Shown: positions 25,413 through 33,175, numbered from the stretch's first letter. The stretch is DNA of 64,000 nt from an uncultured Christensenellaceae bacterium (GCA_910586925.1 CAJUKG010000003.1:124001-188000); one strand, 5' to 3'. Notes: generated by a model from the sequence alone, not told the origin. Made by a program: numbers and translations.

Positions 25413-26204
25413 ATGTACATATATATCATGATCGGAGCTGCAGGCGTTGCGGCGGTTGGAATAGCCGTCACAATGCTATTGCTATACTTGAAAAAGCGCA
25501 AGCTCGACGAAGCGGATATGTGGCTTGTGCATGAGTTCCAAAGGTGTAACGTTATGGTGTTCGGCAAGAAAGGCAGCGGCAAGGACGTCATCTTCGCGCA
25601 CGTAATAGCACTCCGAAATGAAAAGCATTACAGCAATATCCCGTATGACGGGAATACCGAGATCATACGCCTTGACGAGATAGGCGCAGGGGACAATACG
25701 TTCGAGGACTGTATAAACGGCACAATAACGAAATTCATGCCGCGGTTCGACGAGGGGTGCGACATATACGTGTCCGACGCCGGGATCTATTTCCCGAACA
25801 CCATGGATAAACAGCTCAATACTTTTTATCCGTCAATGCCGGTGCTGTTCGCGCTGTCGCGGCATTTGTACCAAAACAATATACATACGAATTGTCAAGC
25901 GTTCGGCAGACCGTGGAAAAAGCTACGAGAACAGGCGGACAGCTACATACAAGTGCTTCGCACCGTGCGTCGCGGCGATTATCTTTATGTGAAGATTGTT
26001 GGTTACGACAAAGAAAAGGACGCGGAGAATGAGCAAAATCCGAGCGTGAAGTACACGGTGCGCGTTCCGATCGCCGAGCTTGAGTATGACAGCAGGTATT
26101 TCATGAACGTGTTTCTGTTAAAGCCGCCGACAGCGCGGGAATACGTCATGCAAAGAATAATGAGGAGTTTGAAATATGACAGACATCACGGCAAAAACGA
26201 GTAA
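25413..26204 (+). CDS. Zot/pI-like assembly ATPase
   Basis: A 263-residue P-loop protein starting directly after the previous TAA. N-terminal membrane helix (about 5-27), basic linker, then Walker A GKKGSGKD (51-58, with Asp where Ser/Thr is usual), a Walker B-like strand CDIYVSDAGIYFP (116-128), and the downstream LFALSRHLYQNNIHTNCQAFG and LREQADSYIQVLR segments typical of zonula-occludens-toxin-like/phage pI proteins of Bacillota. In inoviruses this ATPase drives extrusion of the filament through the membrane. Classical pI has its membrane helix after the ATPase domain; here it is at the N-terminus, which I regard as the Gram-positive variant. Confidence 0.82.
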   Translation: MYIYIMIGAAGVAAVGIAVTMLLLYLKKRKLDEADMWLVHEFQRCNVMVFGKKGSGKDVIFAHVIALRNEKHYSNIPYDGNTEIIRLDEIGAGDNTFEDCINGTITKFMPRFDEGCDIYVSDAGIYFPNTMDKQLNTFYPSMPVLFALSRHLYQNNIHTNCQAFGRPWKKLREQADSYIQVLRTVRRGDYLYVKIVGYDKEKDAENEQNPSVKYTVRVPIAELEYDSRYFMNVFLLKPPTAREYVMQRIMRSLKYDRHHGKNE

Positions 26205-26388
26205 ATGGCTAAAGAAGTCAATCAAGCAACATAAGAAAGTCATCGACGCGTTTCAGTACAAGTATTTCTTGACCGACGACGAGAACGATGACGATTTCAA
26301 TGTTTTTCGGGAAGAGATCCTTTACCGTCTGATCGATGAGCAAAAGAAAATGGAAATGGAGTTATCCGGGAGGCGTGGAAGATTATGA
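26176..26388 (+). CDS. small charged protein
   Basis: A 70-residue soluble protein, basic at the start (KWLKKSIKQHKK) with an acidic centre (DDENDDDFNVF) and a helical end. It overlaps the ATPase gene by 29 bp and the next gene by 4 bp, which supports translation by coupling. Probably helical; no family recognised. Confidence 0.6.
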   Translation: MTDITAKTSKWLKKSIKQHKKVIDAFQYKYFLTDDENDDDFNVFREEILYRLIDEQKKMEMELSGRRGRL

Positions 26389-26753
26389 TAAAGAAGCGCA
26401 AGCGCAGTCCCGCAGAACTCGCGGCAATCAAGCGGTATTATGCGCAAAGGAATAATGTGCCTCAACAGCGCGTAGAGGCTCCATATCCGCATTTCAGATA
26501 TTACAGGGTATCTCGTCACCCCGCATTGATTGTCGGGGAACAAATTTCGGATAGTAATAAGCCGGAATATAGATACCGTAAAGTCATGCACTCGGACAAA
26601 GACGGGCGGCATAACAATGAAAGGGTTTTCCCTAATCCCGATCCGCGTGACAAAGAGCCTATGTATATCGGAACGCGTGTGCGGCATGATTCTAAAGAGA
26701 AATTCGAGCCGAAACCATTGCCGTGGATATATAAAAAAGGCAAAAAAAAGTAG
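26385..26753 (+). CDS. small very basic protein
   Basis: A 122-residue protein rich in Arg, Lys, Tyr and Pro (MIKKRKRSPAELAAIKRYYAQR, ending KPLPWIYKKGKKK), without membrane segment. It overlaps the previous gene (ATGA) and ends in TAG. A nucleic-acid-binding role is plausible from charge; nothing more can be said. Confidence 0.6.
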   Translation: MIKKRKRSPAELAAIKRYYAQRNNVPQQRVEAPYPHFRYYRVSRHPALIVGEQISDSNKPEYRYRKVMHSDKDGRHNNERVFPNPDPRDKEPMYIGTRVRHDSKEKFEPKPLPWIYKKGKKK

Positions 26754-26871
26754 CACCCACAAGAAGCCTTACCTTCTCGCATTGGGTCGATACGACCGTG
26801 CTACCTTGTAAATAAGTATACAGTAACTGTATTGCTTTTGTCAAGCAAAAAACACCTATGGAGAGAGAAAT

Positions 26872-28272
26872 ATGTCGGATATAAATAAATACGGTCTGGA
26901 GCTTGAAACAGATCCGAAAATAAAGAAACAGTTTGCCGTTCGTCCGTATCGTCGAATAGTGGATACTCTTGATGAGAGCGACTATATCCGTCGCGAGGAA
27001 GAGTTCCAAGCTCGAGAAGATTTTTTGTCGCGCACCGAAGCGGAGAACGAAAAAATAGCCGAAAAAGCCGTGTGTCATAAATGTAAGTGGGGGGATAAAA
27101 GAATCGCGCGGTTTGTCAATCGTTACATAAGCGTTTTTATGAAAAGGCACATGCCCGATCGAGAGTTCTTTTTGCAACAGCTCGAGGACGTCGCTCGCGA
27201 GAATAATGTTATATTGCCGACCACGGAAGATCTCGAAAAATTAAGAGGACGACCGAAACGTAAAGACAAAATGATAGCCGAAGTTGTGGATCTGACTCGT
27301 CCGAACAAGGTGTCGGAGTATAAGTATTATTACGACGGGAGTAATTATGTCGCATATGTTGCGGGCGAGAACAAAGTCGCCGAACGCGAGGTACGTCCGA
27401 GAACGCAATGGGACGATTTATTCGATGTTGTTTATCCCGGAATAAAATCGCAGTATTCGGAGAAAAACAAATCATTCGAGGAAAAGCTCGTCATTCGTCA
27501 AAAAGTCGAAAGCGAGCTTATTTCGCAGTTTTACACGGTTTATGATTATGACGATAGCAAGGCGAGCGAAACGTGTCCGGAGTTCGTCGCGCGAAAGCTG
27601 TATAATATGAGTGCGGCATATATGGCGAAGAAGCGGCGATTTACTCGGAAGAAAGATCAGGTGCGGTGGACTGCATGGTGGACGATAACATTTTCCGACG
27701 AAAAATTCGCGTCGGGCGCACAGTTCCGTCGTCGGCTTCTGAAGAAGTTCAACAATCTTTGCGTGCGTAAAGGCTGGCGAATAATGGGGGTGTTCGAGAA
27801 CGGCGGCGAGTACGGTCGTCTGCATTTTCACGGCTTCTTCTATATCCCCGAAGGTCAAGAAGTCGGAAGCATAGAGGATAGAGAGCATTGGAGCGAGAAA
27901 GCGCATTGTCGGCATAAGTACAAGACGAATACCGAGTTCGAGCGCGATTTCGGAATAAACGAGTACGAGGACATCGGCGAAGCGTTGCGATCGGATATGA
28001 ACGCTATGGCAATGTATACGACGAAAATGTGCTCGTATATGGAAAAAGGCGGGATAGTGTATTATAGCCGTCATATCCCGACTGAATTTCTCGGGGTGTT
28101 CAATTCTCACGATATGCTGATCGCGTTTAATGTTACATGTAAACGCAAGATTAAGCGGTACGTAATCGACCCGCATGTAATAACCCGCTCGGATATGAAT
28201 ATATCCCGCACCGAAAAAATCTATTCGCCCGACGATCCGCGCGAGTTGGGGCTGTTAGATCTAACGGTTTAA
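26872..28272 (+). CDS. rep: rolling-circle replication initiator (HUH endonuclease)
   Basis: A 466-residue Rep. Motif 1 is WWTITFSDEKF (about 270-280), motif 2 is GRLHFHGFFY with the metal-binding His318 and His320, and motif 3 is AMYTTKMCSYMEKGG with Tyr382 and Lys385 in the YxxK arrangement. These are the three motifs of the HUH superfamily, which nicks one strand, stays 5'-linked and starts rolling-circle replication. The N-terminal 260 residues are charged and helical with a CHKCKW pair. AGAGAGAAAT precedes the ATG. The non-coding tract right after the gene is the natural candidate for its origin. Reps of this type occur in filamentous phages, microviruses and plasmids. Confidence 0.88.
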   Translation: MSDINKYGLELETDPKIKKQFAVRPYRRIVDTLDESDYIRREEEFQAREDFLSRTEAENEKIAEKAVCHKCKWGDKRIARFVNRYISVFMKRHMPDREFFLQQLEDVARENNVILPTTEDLEKLRGRPKRKDKMIAEVVDLTRPNKVSEYKYYYDGSNYVAYVAGENKVAEREVRPRTQWDDLFDVVYPGIKSQYSEKNKSFEEKLVIRQKVESELISQFYTVYDYDDSKASETCPEFVARKLYNMSAAYMAKKRRFTRKKDQVRWTAWWTITFSDEKFASGAQFRRRLLKKFNNLCVRKGWRIMGVFENGGEYGRLHFHGFFYIPEGQEVGSIEDREHWSEKAHCRHKYKTNTEFERDFGINEYEDIGEALRSDMNAMAMYTTKMCSYMEKGGIVYYSRHIPTEFLGVFNSHDMLIAFNVTCKRKIKRYVIDPHVITRSDMNISRTEKIYSPDDPRELGLLDLTV

Positions 28273-28413
28273 CCTCGACGAAAAGAATTATCTATATAAA
28301 TCTTGATAAAAACCGCTTGACGGTTTATTTTTCGTGGCGAAATTTCGCTTACTTTTGCCGAAAAATGCAATAAAATATGATGAACCGTTGTTACACTTTG
28401 CTTTCGAGAGCGA

Positions 28414-28480
28414 AATAACGCGAGCGACAGCGTTATTGTCCGCGCCCGCCGCAGGCGGGCGCGCTCGTCAAGACAATAAC
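28414..28480. promoter_or_regulatory. nested hairpins, candidate replication origin
   Basis: Inner perfect 10-bp stem CGCGCCCGCC (28441-28450) with 28454-28463 around GCA; outer perfect 9-bp stem GTTATTGTC (28432-28440) with 28472-28480. A competing 8-bp hairpin AATAACGC (28414-28421) with 28430-28437 uses part of the outer arm, so two exclusive folds exist. Confidence 0.6.
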
Positions 28481-28783
28481 AACGTCTAATACTCATTTAC
28501 GGTACTCTTGGAAAGAATAGACGCGCGATACTCACGTAATGCGCCCCGCGCCCGATACGGTACGAGTACGTGCGTCCGATACACAGCGGGCTATGGGAAC
28601 GAAAACGGCAGTAGCGCGAAGCGCGGTGTAGTAGCGTCCCCGCGGACGGCAAGAGATATAACGCTCGAGCGGCAGGACTGTTCCCACACGAAAGCCTAAA
28701 CGTGCGATAGTGCAAATAAGTGATAAGCTCAAAGCGATTTGGACCCCGCTTTTAATAATTTCCCGAAAAAATCTTCGACACGC

Positions 28784-28809
28784 AAAAAGCCGCCCGAAGC
28801 GAGCGACTT
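28784..28809 (-). terminator. minus-strand terminator near attR
   Basis: On the minus strand AAGTCGCTC pairs with GGGCGGCTT (G-U pairs allowed), loop GCTTC, then a run of T. The plus-strand form has mismatches, so it favours leftward transcripts. Confidence 0.5.
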
Positions 28810-28931
28810 TTGGGGTTTGGTTGGGTATGCATGGGTACGACAAGATTGGTGTTGTTGAATTTATACTATATGTAGTTAGGTGTTGTGTTGTTATAGATAT
28901 ATGATGTGTAGCATGAGTTTTGTTATATCGT

Positions 28932-29015
28932 CTTGTAATCAGTAGGTTGCGGGTTCAAGTCCCATCTTCGGCTCCAAGAGCGTCGAAACAAGAAGATTTC
29001 GGCGTTTTTTGTTAT
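28932..29015. repeat. attR, right copy of the 84-bp direct repeat
   Basis: Exact copy of 17507-17590: the 3' half of tRNA-Thr from the anticodon loop, the CCA end and the terminator. The 5' half of the tRNA is missing, so this is not a functional tRNA gene but the displaced original 3' end. Confidence 0.95.
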
Positions 29016-29108
29016 TGAATTCCGAGCTAGAATATATTTTTGCGCTTATATAATTTACTGTTTTATGGGTATGATTCGGGTACTGCTATAATATTTATCG
29101 GATAACGA

Positions 29109-29903
29109 TTAAAAACCTATTTCGTAAAGATCTTCGCAAAGGCGGGAATAGAATGCGTAGATCCGTTCTTTTTTGCGTTTGCTTGCCATGAAATCGACGA
29201 TTTCGGAGTGCGAGATCGAGCCGTCCAAAGAGCCTTTGTATTCGCCGAATTGCGCGGATTCGTTGGACACAAGCCCGTCGGACGGGAGTTGCTCCATGCG
29301 TTTCGAGAACATGTGCGGGATCCCCATTACGAAGTCGTCGCGACTGCGCTGCATCGTCGTCGAATAACTTTGGCAGTATACTTTGGGCGATGTAGGTATG
29401 TCGGTCGCGTCGGATAGTTTCAGCTGTTCGCATACCTTGAGCGAGTTCGGGTGTTTGTCGCCGAATATTCTGTATACGAGATTGATCCAGAACGCTATGA
29501 ATTTCACTATGGGTTTGGGCAGTCGCAATAACCCGGACGCGATAGGTGAGCCTTTGTGCGGAGTACACAGCGTCGTCAGCGACGCGACGGTTTTGTCGCC
29601 GCCGAGGTTGTCTATGTAATACCTGCCGTCGAGTCCGCCTTTTGAATGGGCTATGAGATTGACTTTTTCCGTTTTTTCGCGTTTCAGCACGTCGTCGACG
29701 AAACGTGCAAGCTGTTCCGCGTTGTTCTCTATAGTGCCGAATCCGTCAGTTTTCGCCGTAAATACGGTATAACCGAGACGTTTCAAAGTTTTTTCTATTC
29801 TTCCGAACGCCTTGAAAAACGCTATATCTTTCAGGACAATGCCGTGCACGAGCACTATCGGATAGCGCGTGTGTTTATTCGGTTGTTCGGGCTGTTTTTC
29901 CAT
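29109..29903 (-). CDS. alpha/beta hydrolase, lipase-like
   Basis: A 264-residue lipase-type hydrolase without signal peptide. The N-terminal PIVLVHGI strand gives the oxyanion hole region, and the nucleophile elbow is AHSKGG (Ser near residue 107), the Ala-x-Ser-x-Gly form also seen in Bacillus lipases. The catalytic Asp and His probably lie in the C-terminal half (SDGLVS and SISHSEI). Pattern fits triacylglycerol lipase/esterase-like proteins. Its ATG lies 7 nt after a -10-like box, with no ribosome site. It flanks attR and is divergent from the formate/nitrite channel gene. Confidence 0.8.
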   Translation of the reverse strand: MEKQPEQPNKHTRYPIVLVHGIVLKDIAFFKAFGRIEKTLKRLGYTVFTAKTDGFGTIENNAEQLARFVDDVLKREKTEKVNLIAHSKGGLDGRYYIDNLGGDKTVASLTTLCTPHKGSPIASGLLRLPKPIVKFIAFWINLVYRIFGDKHPNSLKVCEQLKLSDATDIPTSPKVYCQSYSTTMQRSRDDFVMGIPHMFSKRMEQLPSDGLVSNESAQFGEYKGSLDGSISHSEIVDFMASKRKKERIYAFYSRLCEDLYEIGF

Positions 29904-29910
29904 ACCGATA

Positions 29911-29939
29911 TTTTAACACATTACGTCATTCGCTGTCAA
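29911..29939 (-). promoter_or_regulatory. promoter of the lipase gene
   Basis: Minus-strand TTGACA (29934-29939), 17-bp spacer, TTAAAA (29911-29916). Predicted start is at the ATG. Confidence 0.65.
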
Positions 29940-29975
29940 TACTCGACGTAAAATATTATTTTTCGACTAAATCGG

Positions 29976-30004
29976 TTGACAAAAATTTGCGTACACATTA
30001 TAAT
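29976..30004 (+). promoter_or_regulatory. promoter of the FNT channel gene
   Basis: TTGACA (29976-29981) and TATAAT (29999-30004), 17-bp spacer, perfect consensus. The ATG begins 6 nt after the -10 box. Confidence 0.9.
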
Positions 30005-30010
30005 GTGCTT

Positions 30011-30886
30011 ATGAATAATCCTGTTGAAATTGCCGCAAATTACGTCGGTATTGCGAAGAATAAAACTTCGCAAGCATGGTATAAGTCGCTGATACTCGGC
30101 GTGCTTGCAGGTGCGTTTATCGCATTCGGCGGCGTTGTCGCCACCGTCGCAGGTGCGGGTTATACAGGGGTGCAGGCGGCACTCGTAAAAGGCGCGGTGT
30201 TCCCGCTCGGATTGATACTCGTCGTGCTTTGCGGTGCGGAACTTTTTACGGGCAACTGTTTGTTGGTTGCGCCGCTTTGCAATCGCGATATAAAACTTTT
30301 GCCGACACTGAAAAGTTTCGGACTTGTTTATCTCGGCAATTTCATCGGTGCGGTATTTGTTGCGGTGATCGCGGTATATTGTCATGTTTTCGGCGATCCG
30401 ACCGCCGAAAGCGCGATGATCGCGTCCGCATGCGTTTCGACTGCGGCAGCCAAAAGCACGGCGGGATTCGGCGATATCTTTCTTCGCGGCATACTTTGCA
30501 ATATTCTCGTGTGCCTTGCGGTGTGGGGTGCGATGTCGAGCAAAAGCGCGGCGGGTAAAGTGCTTGCCGTGTATATGCCGATATTCGCATTTGTTGTGTG
30601 CGGATTCGAGCACAGCATTGCGAATATGTATTACATAATTTCGGGACTTCTCGCGTCGGGTGAGTACGGTATTGCCGCAATCGGATTGAATTTCGGCAGC
30701 GGCATGCTCAACCTTCTCGCGTCGACGCTCGGAAATATAGTCGGCGGCGCGTTAGTGGCTCTTGCGTATTTTGCGGTATTCTTTCGTCGCGGCGACAAGC
30801 GCGACGATAACAAGGCGAGTGCGGCAAGCGATCGCGACGGGGGCGACGTCACACATTCCGAAGTCGAGAACGATAAAGATAATTGA
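30011..30886 (+). CDS. formate/nitrite transporter family channel
   Basis: A 291-residue member of the FNT family (FocA/NirC), pentameric channels for formate, nitrite or hydrosulfide. Six membrane helices between about 22 and 255; the first has the AFIAFGGVV pattern, and the Gly-rich, Asn-containing segments GAELFTGNC, LGNFIGAV and CNILVCLAVW are family marks; a His in the FEHSIANMYY segment (about residue 198) matches the conserved pore His. ATG 30011 is preferred to an upstream start because the promoter occupies the preceding bases. The substrate cannot be told from sequence; formate is common in fermenting Clostridia. A charged tail follows the last helix. Confidence 0.88.
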   Translation: MNNPVEIAANYVGIAKNKTSQAWYKSLILGVLAGAFIAFGGVVATVAGAGYTGVQAALVKGAVFPLGLILVVLCGAELFTGNCLLVAPLCNRDIKLLPTLKSFGLVYLGNFIGAVFVAVIAVYCHVFGDPTAESAMIASACVSTAAAKSTAGFGDIFLRGILCNILVCLAVWGAMSSKSAAGKVLAVYMPIFAFVVCGFEHSIANMYYIISGLLASGEYGIAAIGLNFGSGMLNLLASTLGNIVGGALVALAYFAVFFRRGDKRDDNKASAASDRDGGDVTHSEVENDKDN

Positions 30887-30934
30887 TTAAATGCGTCGCG
30901 TAATCGGCTGTAGCGCAAAGATATTTACGACAAA

Positions 30935-30964
30935 ACAAAACCCCCGTTACGAACGTAACAGGGG
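30935..30964 (-). terminator. terminator of tRNA-Gly
   Basis: On the minus strand CCCCTGTTAC pairs with GTAACGGGGG (one T-G pair), 4-nt loop, then GTTTTGTTTTG. It lies 5 bp after the tRNA end. Confidence 0.8.
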
Positions 30965-30969
30965 AAACT

Positions 30970-31045
30970 TGGAGCGGAAGACGAGACTCGAACCCGCGAC
31001 CCTCACCTTGGCAAGGTGATGCTCTACCAACTGAGCCACTTCCGC
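30970..31045 (-). tRNA. tRNA-Gly (anticodon GCC)
   Basis: A 76-nt cloverleaf on the minus strand: acceptor GCGGAAG/CTTCCGC, anticodon loop TTGCCAA, T-arm with GTTCGAG, encoded CCA. Confidence 0.95.
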
Positions 31046-31068
31046 ACAACTCACAACCGAGCATAGTA

Positions 31069-31097
31069 AATATACCACTTTATAAATGATATGTCAA
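31069..31097 (-). promoter_or_regulatory. promoter of tRNA-Gly
   Basis: Minus-strand TTGACA (31092-31097) and TATATT (31069-31074), 17-bp spacer. Confidence 0.8.
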
Positions 31098-31137
31098 GCA
31101 TTTTTCATTAAAAAATAAATATTTCGGTTAAAAATGT

Positions 31138-31166
31138 TTGACAAGATTGTTATTATGCTGTATAAT
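31138..31166 (+). promoter_or_regulatory. promoter of rpmF
   Basis: TTGACA (31138-31143) and TATAAT (31161-31166), 17-bp spacer, perfect consensus. Confidence 0.9.
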
Positions 31167-31192
31167 TTATTCGTAACATAAGGAGGTGGGTT

Positions 31193-31381
31193 ATGGCTGT
31201 CCCCAAGCATAAAACGTCTAAACAGCGCACGCATACCCGCGGTGCGCAATGGAAGCTTTCGGCACCGGCTCTCGTCGAGTGCAAAAACTGCCATCAGTTA
31301 GTACCTATGCACAGAGTTTGCCCGAGCTGCGGATACTACGACAACGTTCAAAAGATCGAAAAAAATCAAGGTAACGACTAA
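31193..31381 (+). CDS. rpmF: 50S ribosomal protein L32
   Basis: A 62-residue ribosomal protein with the canonical MAVPKHKTSKQRTHTRGAQW start and a zinc ribbon of two CxxC pairs (CKNC about 30-33 and CPSC about 43-46), so this is the zinc-binding form. AAGGAGGT precedes the ATG. The order rpmF-plsX is conserved in many bacteria. A strong palindromic terminator follows at once, so much of the transcript should stop before plsX. Confidence 0.96.
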   Translation: MAVPKHKTSKQRTHTRGAQWKLSAPALVECKNCHQLVPMHRVCPSCGYYDNVQKIEKNQGND

Positions 31382-31413
31382 AAAATTTACCCCGCGCGGG
31401 GTAAATTTTTTAG
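31380..31413. terminator. terminator after rpmF
   Basis: Nearly perfect palindrome AAAAATTTACCCC-GCGC-GGGGTAAATTTTT, overlapping the rpmF stop, with T-run. No separate plsX promoter is obvious, so readthrough may feed plsX. Confidence 0.85.
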
Positions 31414-31426
31414 TAATAGAGGGTAT

Positions 31427-32440
31427 ATGAAAAAAGTCCTTATAGATATAGGAAGCTGCGACTTCCCGCAAAAGATGATTCGCGGTGCACTCGAAGCCGC
31501 AACCGCGTTTCCCGCTTACGGCATTACCGTCGTCGGCGACGGAAAACTGATAGACGAAACGGCGGGCGAAAAACGTCCGTCCAATTTTTTCGTTGTCGAC
31601 GCGCCCGAGGTAATAACTAACGACGACGTGCCGTCGCGCGCCATTCGGCAAAAACCCGATTCGTCGCTCGTAAAGTCTATATATATGCTCAAGGACTCCG
31701 ACGAGTATATCGGGCTTATAAGCGGTGGCAGCACGGGAGCCGTTCTCATGGGGTCTACATTGATTTTGCGTCGTATCAAGGGAGTAAGCCGTCCCGTGCT
31801 CGCGTCGTTCATGCCGACCGCCGTCGAGGGCAAGCTCGTTTGTATTGCCGACAGCGGTGCGAACGTCGATTCTAAACCCGAATTCATGGCGCAGTTTGCT
31901 GTCATGGCGGATATATACGTGCGGTCGCTGCTCGGCATAGAAAAGCCCGTCGTCGGATTGCTTTCCGTCGGAACGGAGGATCACAAGGGCGATGAGCGTA
32001 CTCGCGCGGTGCACGCGCTTCTCAAAAGCATGCCGCTCGAGTTTGCGGGGAATATGGAAGCACGCGACGCGCTGTCCGGCGATTACGATATTATAGTGAC
32101 CGACGGTTTTGCGGGTAACGTGCTCATTAAATCGGTAGAAGGCACTGCGAAGATGGTGATGGGCGAGCTTAAAAAGGCGTTGTTCTCGTCGACGAAAGCG
32201 AAGATTGGCGCGTTGCTTATGAAAAAACAGCTCGGAAAAATGAAAAAACGCATGGATTACCATTCGTACGGCGGCGCGGCGTTCCTCGGCGTCAATAAGC
32301 TCGTCATGAAAACGCACGGTTCGTCCAACGAGGTTTCCACAAAAGCATCCGTTTCCAATCTCATTAAGATATACGAGCAGGATATCATAAAGAAGATTGC
32401 CGACGGTATGGCGGACGGCGGTGAGGATAATGCTGACTGA
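31427..32440 (+). CDS. plsX: phosphate acyltransferase PlsX
   Basis: A 337-residue PlsX, which makes acyl-phosphate from acyl-ACP for phospholipid synthesis at the membrane surface. Family patterns: LISGGSTGAVLMGS (about 99-112), IADSGANVDSKPEF, LSVGTEDHKGDERTR, TDGFAGNVLIKSVEG and the C-terminal YGGAAFLGV (about 283-291). The start MKKVLIDIGSCD deviates from the usual DAMGGD motif; this shortened, altered N-terminus is unusual. GAGGGT lies before the ATG. It overlaps rnc by 11 bp. acpP, usually between plsX and rnc, is absent here. Confidence 0.93.
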   Translation: MKKVLIDIGSCDFPQKMIRGALEAATAFPAYGITVVGDGKLIDETAGEKRPSNFFVVDAPEVITNDDVPSRAIRQKPDSSLVKSIYMLKDSDEYIGLISGGSTGAVLMGSTLILRRIKGVSRPVLASFMPTAVEGKLVCIADSGANVDSKPEFMAQFAVMADIYVRSLLGIEKPVVGLLSVGTEDHKGDERTRAVHALLKSMPLEFAGNMEARDALSGDYDIIVTDGFAGNVLIKSVEGTAKMVMGELKKALFSSTKAKIGALLMKKQLGKMKKRMDYHSYGGAAFLGVNKLVMKTHGSSNEVSTKASVSNLIKIYEQDIIKKIADGMADGGEDNAD

Positions 32441-33077
32441 CGCGCAAATTCGGGAAATACAGCGTTGCATAGGTTATACGTTTAATGACAGGCGGCTCGT
32501 GCAGGCGGCGTTCACTCATTCTTCTTACGTGAACGAGCACGAAGCGGTCGGCAACGAGCGCGTTGAATTTCTCGGCGATTGCGTGCTTAATTTCCTCGTC
32601 GGCGAAAGATTGTTCCTTCGCGACCGCACGGCGAGCGAGGGCAAGCTGTCTGCTCAGCGCGCCGCAATAGTTTCGCGTTCTCCGCTCGCGGAGATAGTGG
32701 ACAAACTCGGTCTTATCAAGTATTTGCAGGTGGGTGCGGGTGTTAATAAATCCGCGTTCGAAGCTAAAACGCGCTCCGATCTTCTCGAAGCGGTCATCGG
32801 CGCGGTATATCTCGACGGCGGACTCGACGCTTGCCGAATGATCCTCGACGCGGTATATTACCCGAACGTCACGCCGCTTCGCAACTATAAAGGCAGATTG
32901 CAAAATTATGCGGTGTCCGTTCACGAAACCGTCGAGTATAATACCGAAAGCGACAACGGCGGGTATAAATCGGTAGTCGTTGTATGCGGCAAAAAGTATG
33001 TCGGCAGTGCTAAAAATAAACGCGACGCCGAAGCCGCGGCGGCAAAAGCCGCGCTCGAAGGTTTGGGCATAGAATAG
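32430..33077 (+). CDS. rnc: ribonuclease III
   Basis: A 215-residue RNase III that cuts double-stranded RNA in rRNA and mRNA processing. The catalytic signature NERVEFLGDCVLNF (about 37-50) is intact, with the second acidic site in DLLEAVIGAVYLDGG (about 109-123). The C-terminal dsRNA-binding domain (about 148-215) has YKGRLQNYA and the KRDAEAAAAKAAL helix. ATG 32430, inside the plsX end, is preferred to upstream in-frame codons because GTGAGG precedes it and the family start aligns there. Confidence 0.95.
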   Translation: MLTDAQIREIQRCIGYTFNDRRLVQAAFTHSSYVNEHEAVGNERVEFLGDCVLNFLVGERLFLRDRTASEGKLSAQRAAIVSRSPLAEIVDKLGLIKYLQVGAGVNKSAFEAKTRSDLLEAVIGAVYLDGGLDACRMILDAVYYPNVTPLRNYKGRLQNYAVSVHETVEYNTESDNGGYKSVVVVCGKKYVGSAKNKRDAEAAAAKAALEGLGIE

Positions 33078-33175
33078 GGCACTGCTCAAGCGGTAACGAA
33101 TATAAAACAAAAACGGTCAATCGGATATATAACATGCGAAATTTACAAAATTCGCGGGGTTATATTAAAATTCGA

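Larger units (their letters stand above)
28273..28931. other. structured non-coding region, candidate origin/packaging signal
   Basis: About 660 bp between rep and attR without a convincing gene. It has a weak hairpin with T-run behind rep (AAACCG/CGGTTT, 28310-28336), the nested hairpins at 28414-28480, a GC-rich stretch around 28550-28680 with further short dyads (CGTCC-CCGC-GGACG near 28637), and a minus-strand terminator at 28784. Filamentous phages have a comparable intergenic region with several hairpins serving both origins and packaging. Confidence 0.6.
17507..29015. mobile_element. integrated inovirus-like prophage/mobile element in tRNA-Thr
   Basis: The 11.5-kb segment between the 84-bp repeats carries a tyrosine integrase next to attL, a repressor with a divergent operator region, a rightward block of about twelve tightly packed genes including three signal/membrane proteins, a Zot/pI-like ATPase, and an HUH Rep followed by a structured non-coding tract. 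Established knowledge: a Zot-type ATPase plus rolling-circle Rep is the hallmark pair of filamentous phages (inoviruses), and some integrate through phage-encoded recombinases. No capsid, terminase, relaxase or type IV coupling protein was recognised. The lack of an obvious small major coat protein leaves open a satellite or non-virion element. Confidence 0.85.

Noticed and set aside
17634..28272. Conjugative or mobilisable element rather than phage
   Set aside because: No relaxase, coupling protein or type IV secretion gene; the ATPase pattern fits Zot/pI better, although certainty needs a profile search.
28414..28480. CRISPR-like or other repeat array
   Set aside because: Only nested inverted repeats, no direct repeats with spacers; no CRISPR array is seen anywhere in the window.
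28269..28843. Minus-strand frames of 60-100 codons in the tract after rep
   Set aside because: Arg/Ser-rich translations crossing strong hairpins, no ribosome sites; read as non-coding structured DNA.
28932..28978. Second tRNA-Thr gene
   Set aside because: Only the 3' half from the anticodon loop is present; it is attR, not a tRNA gene.
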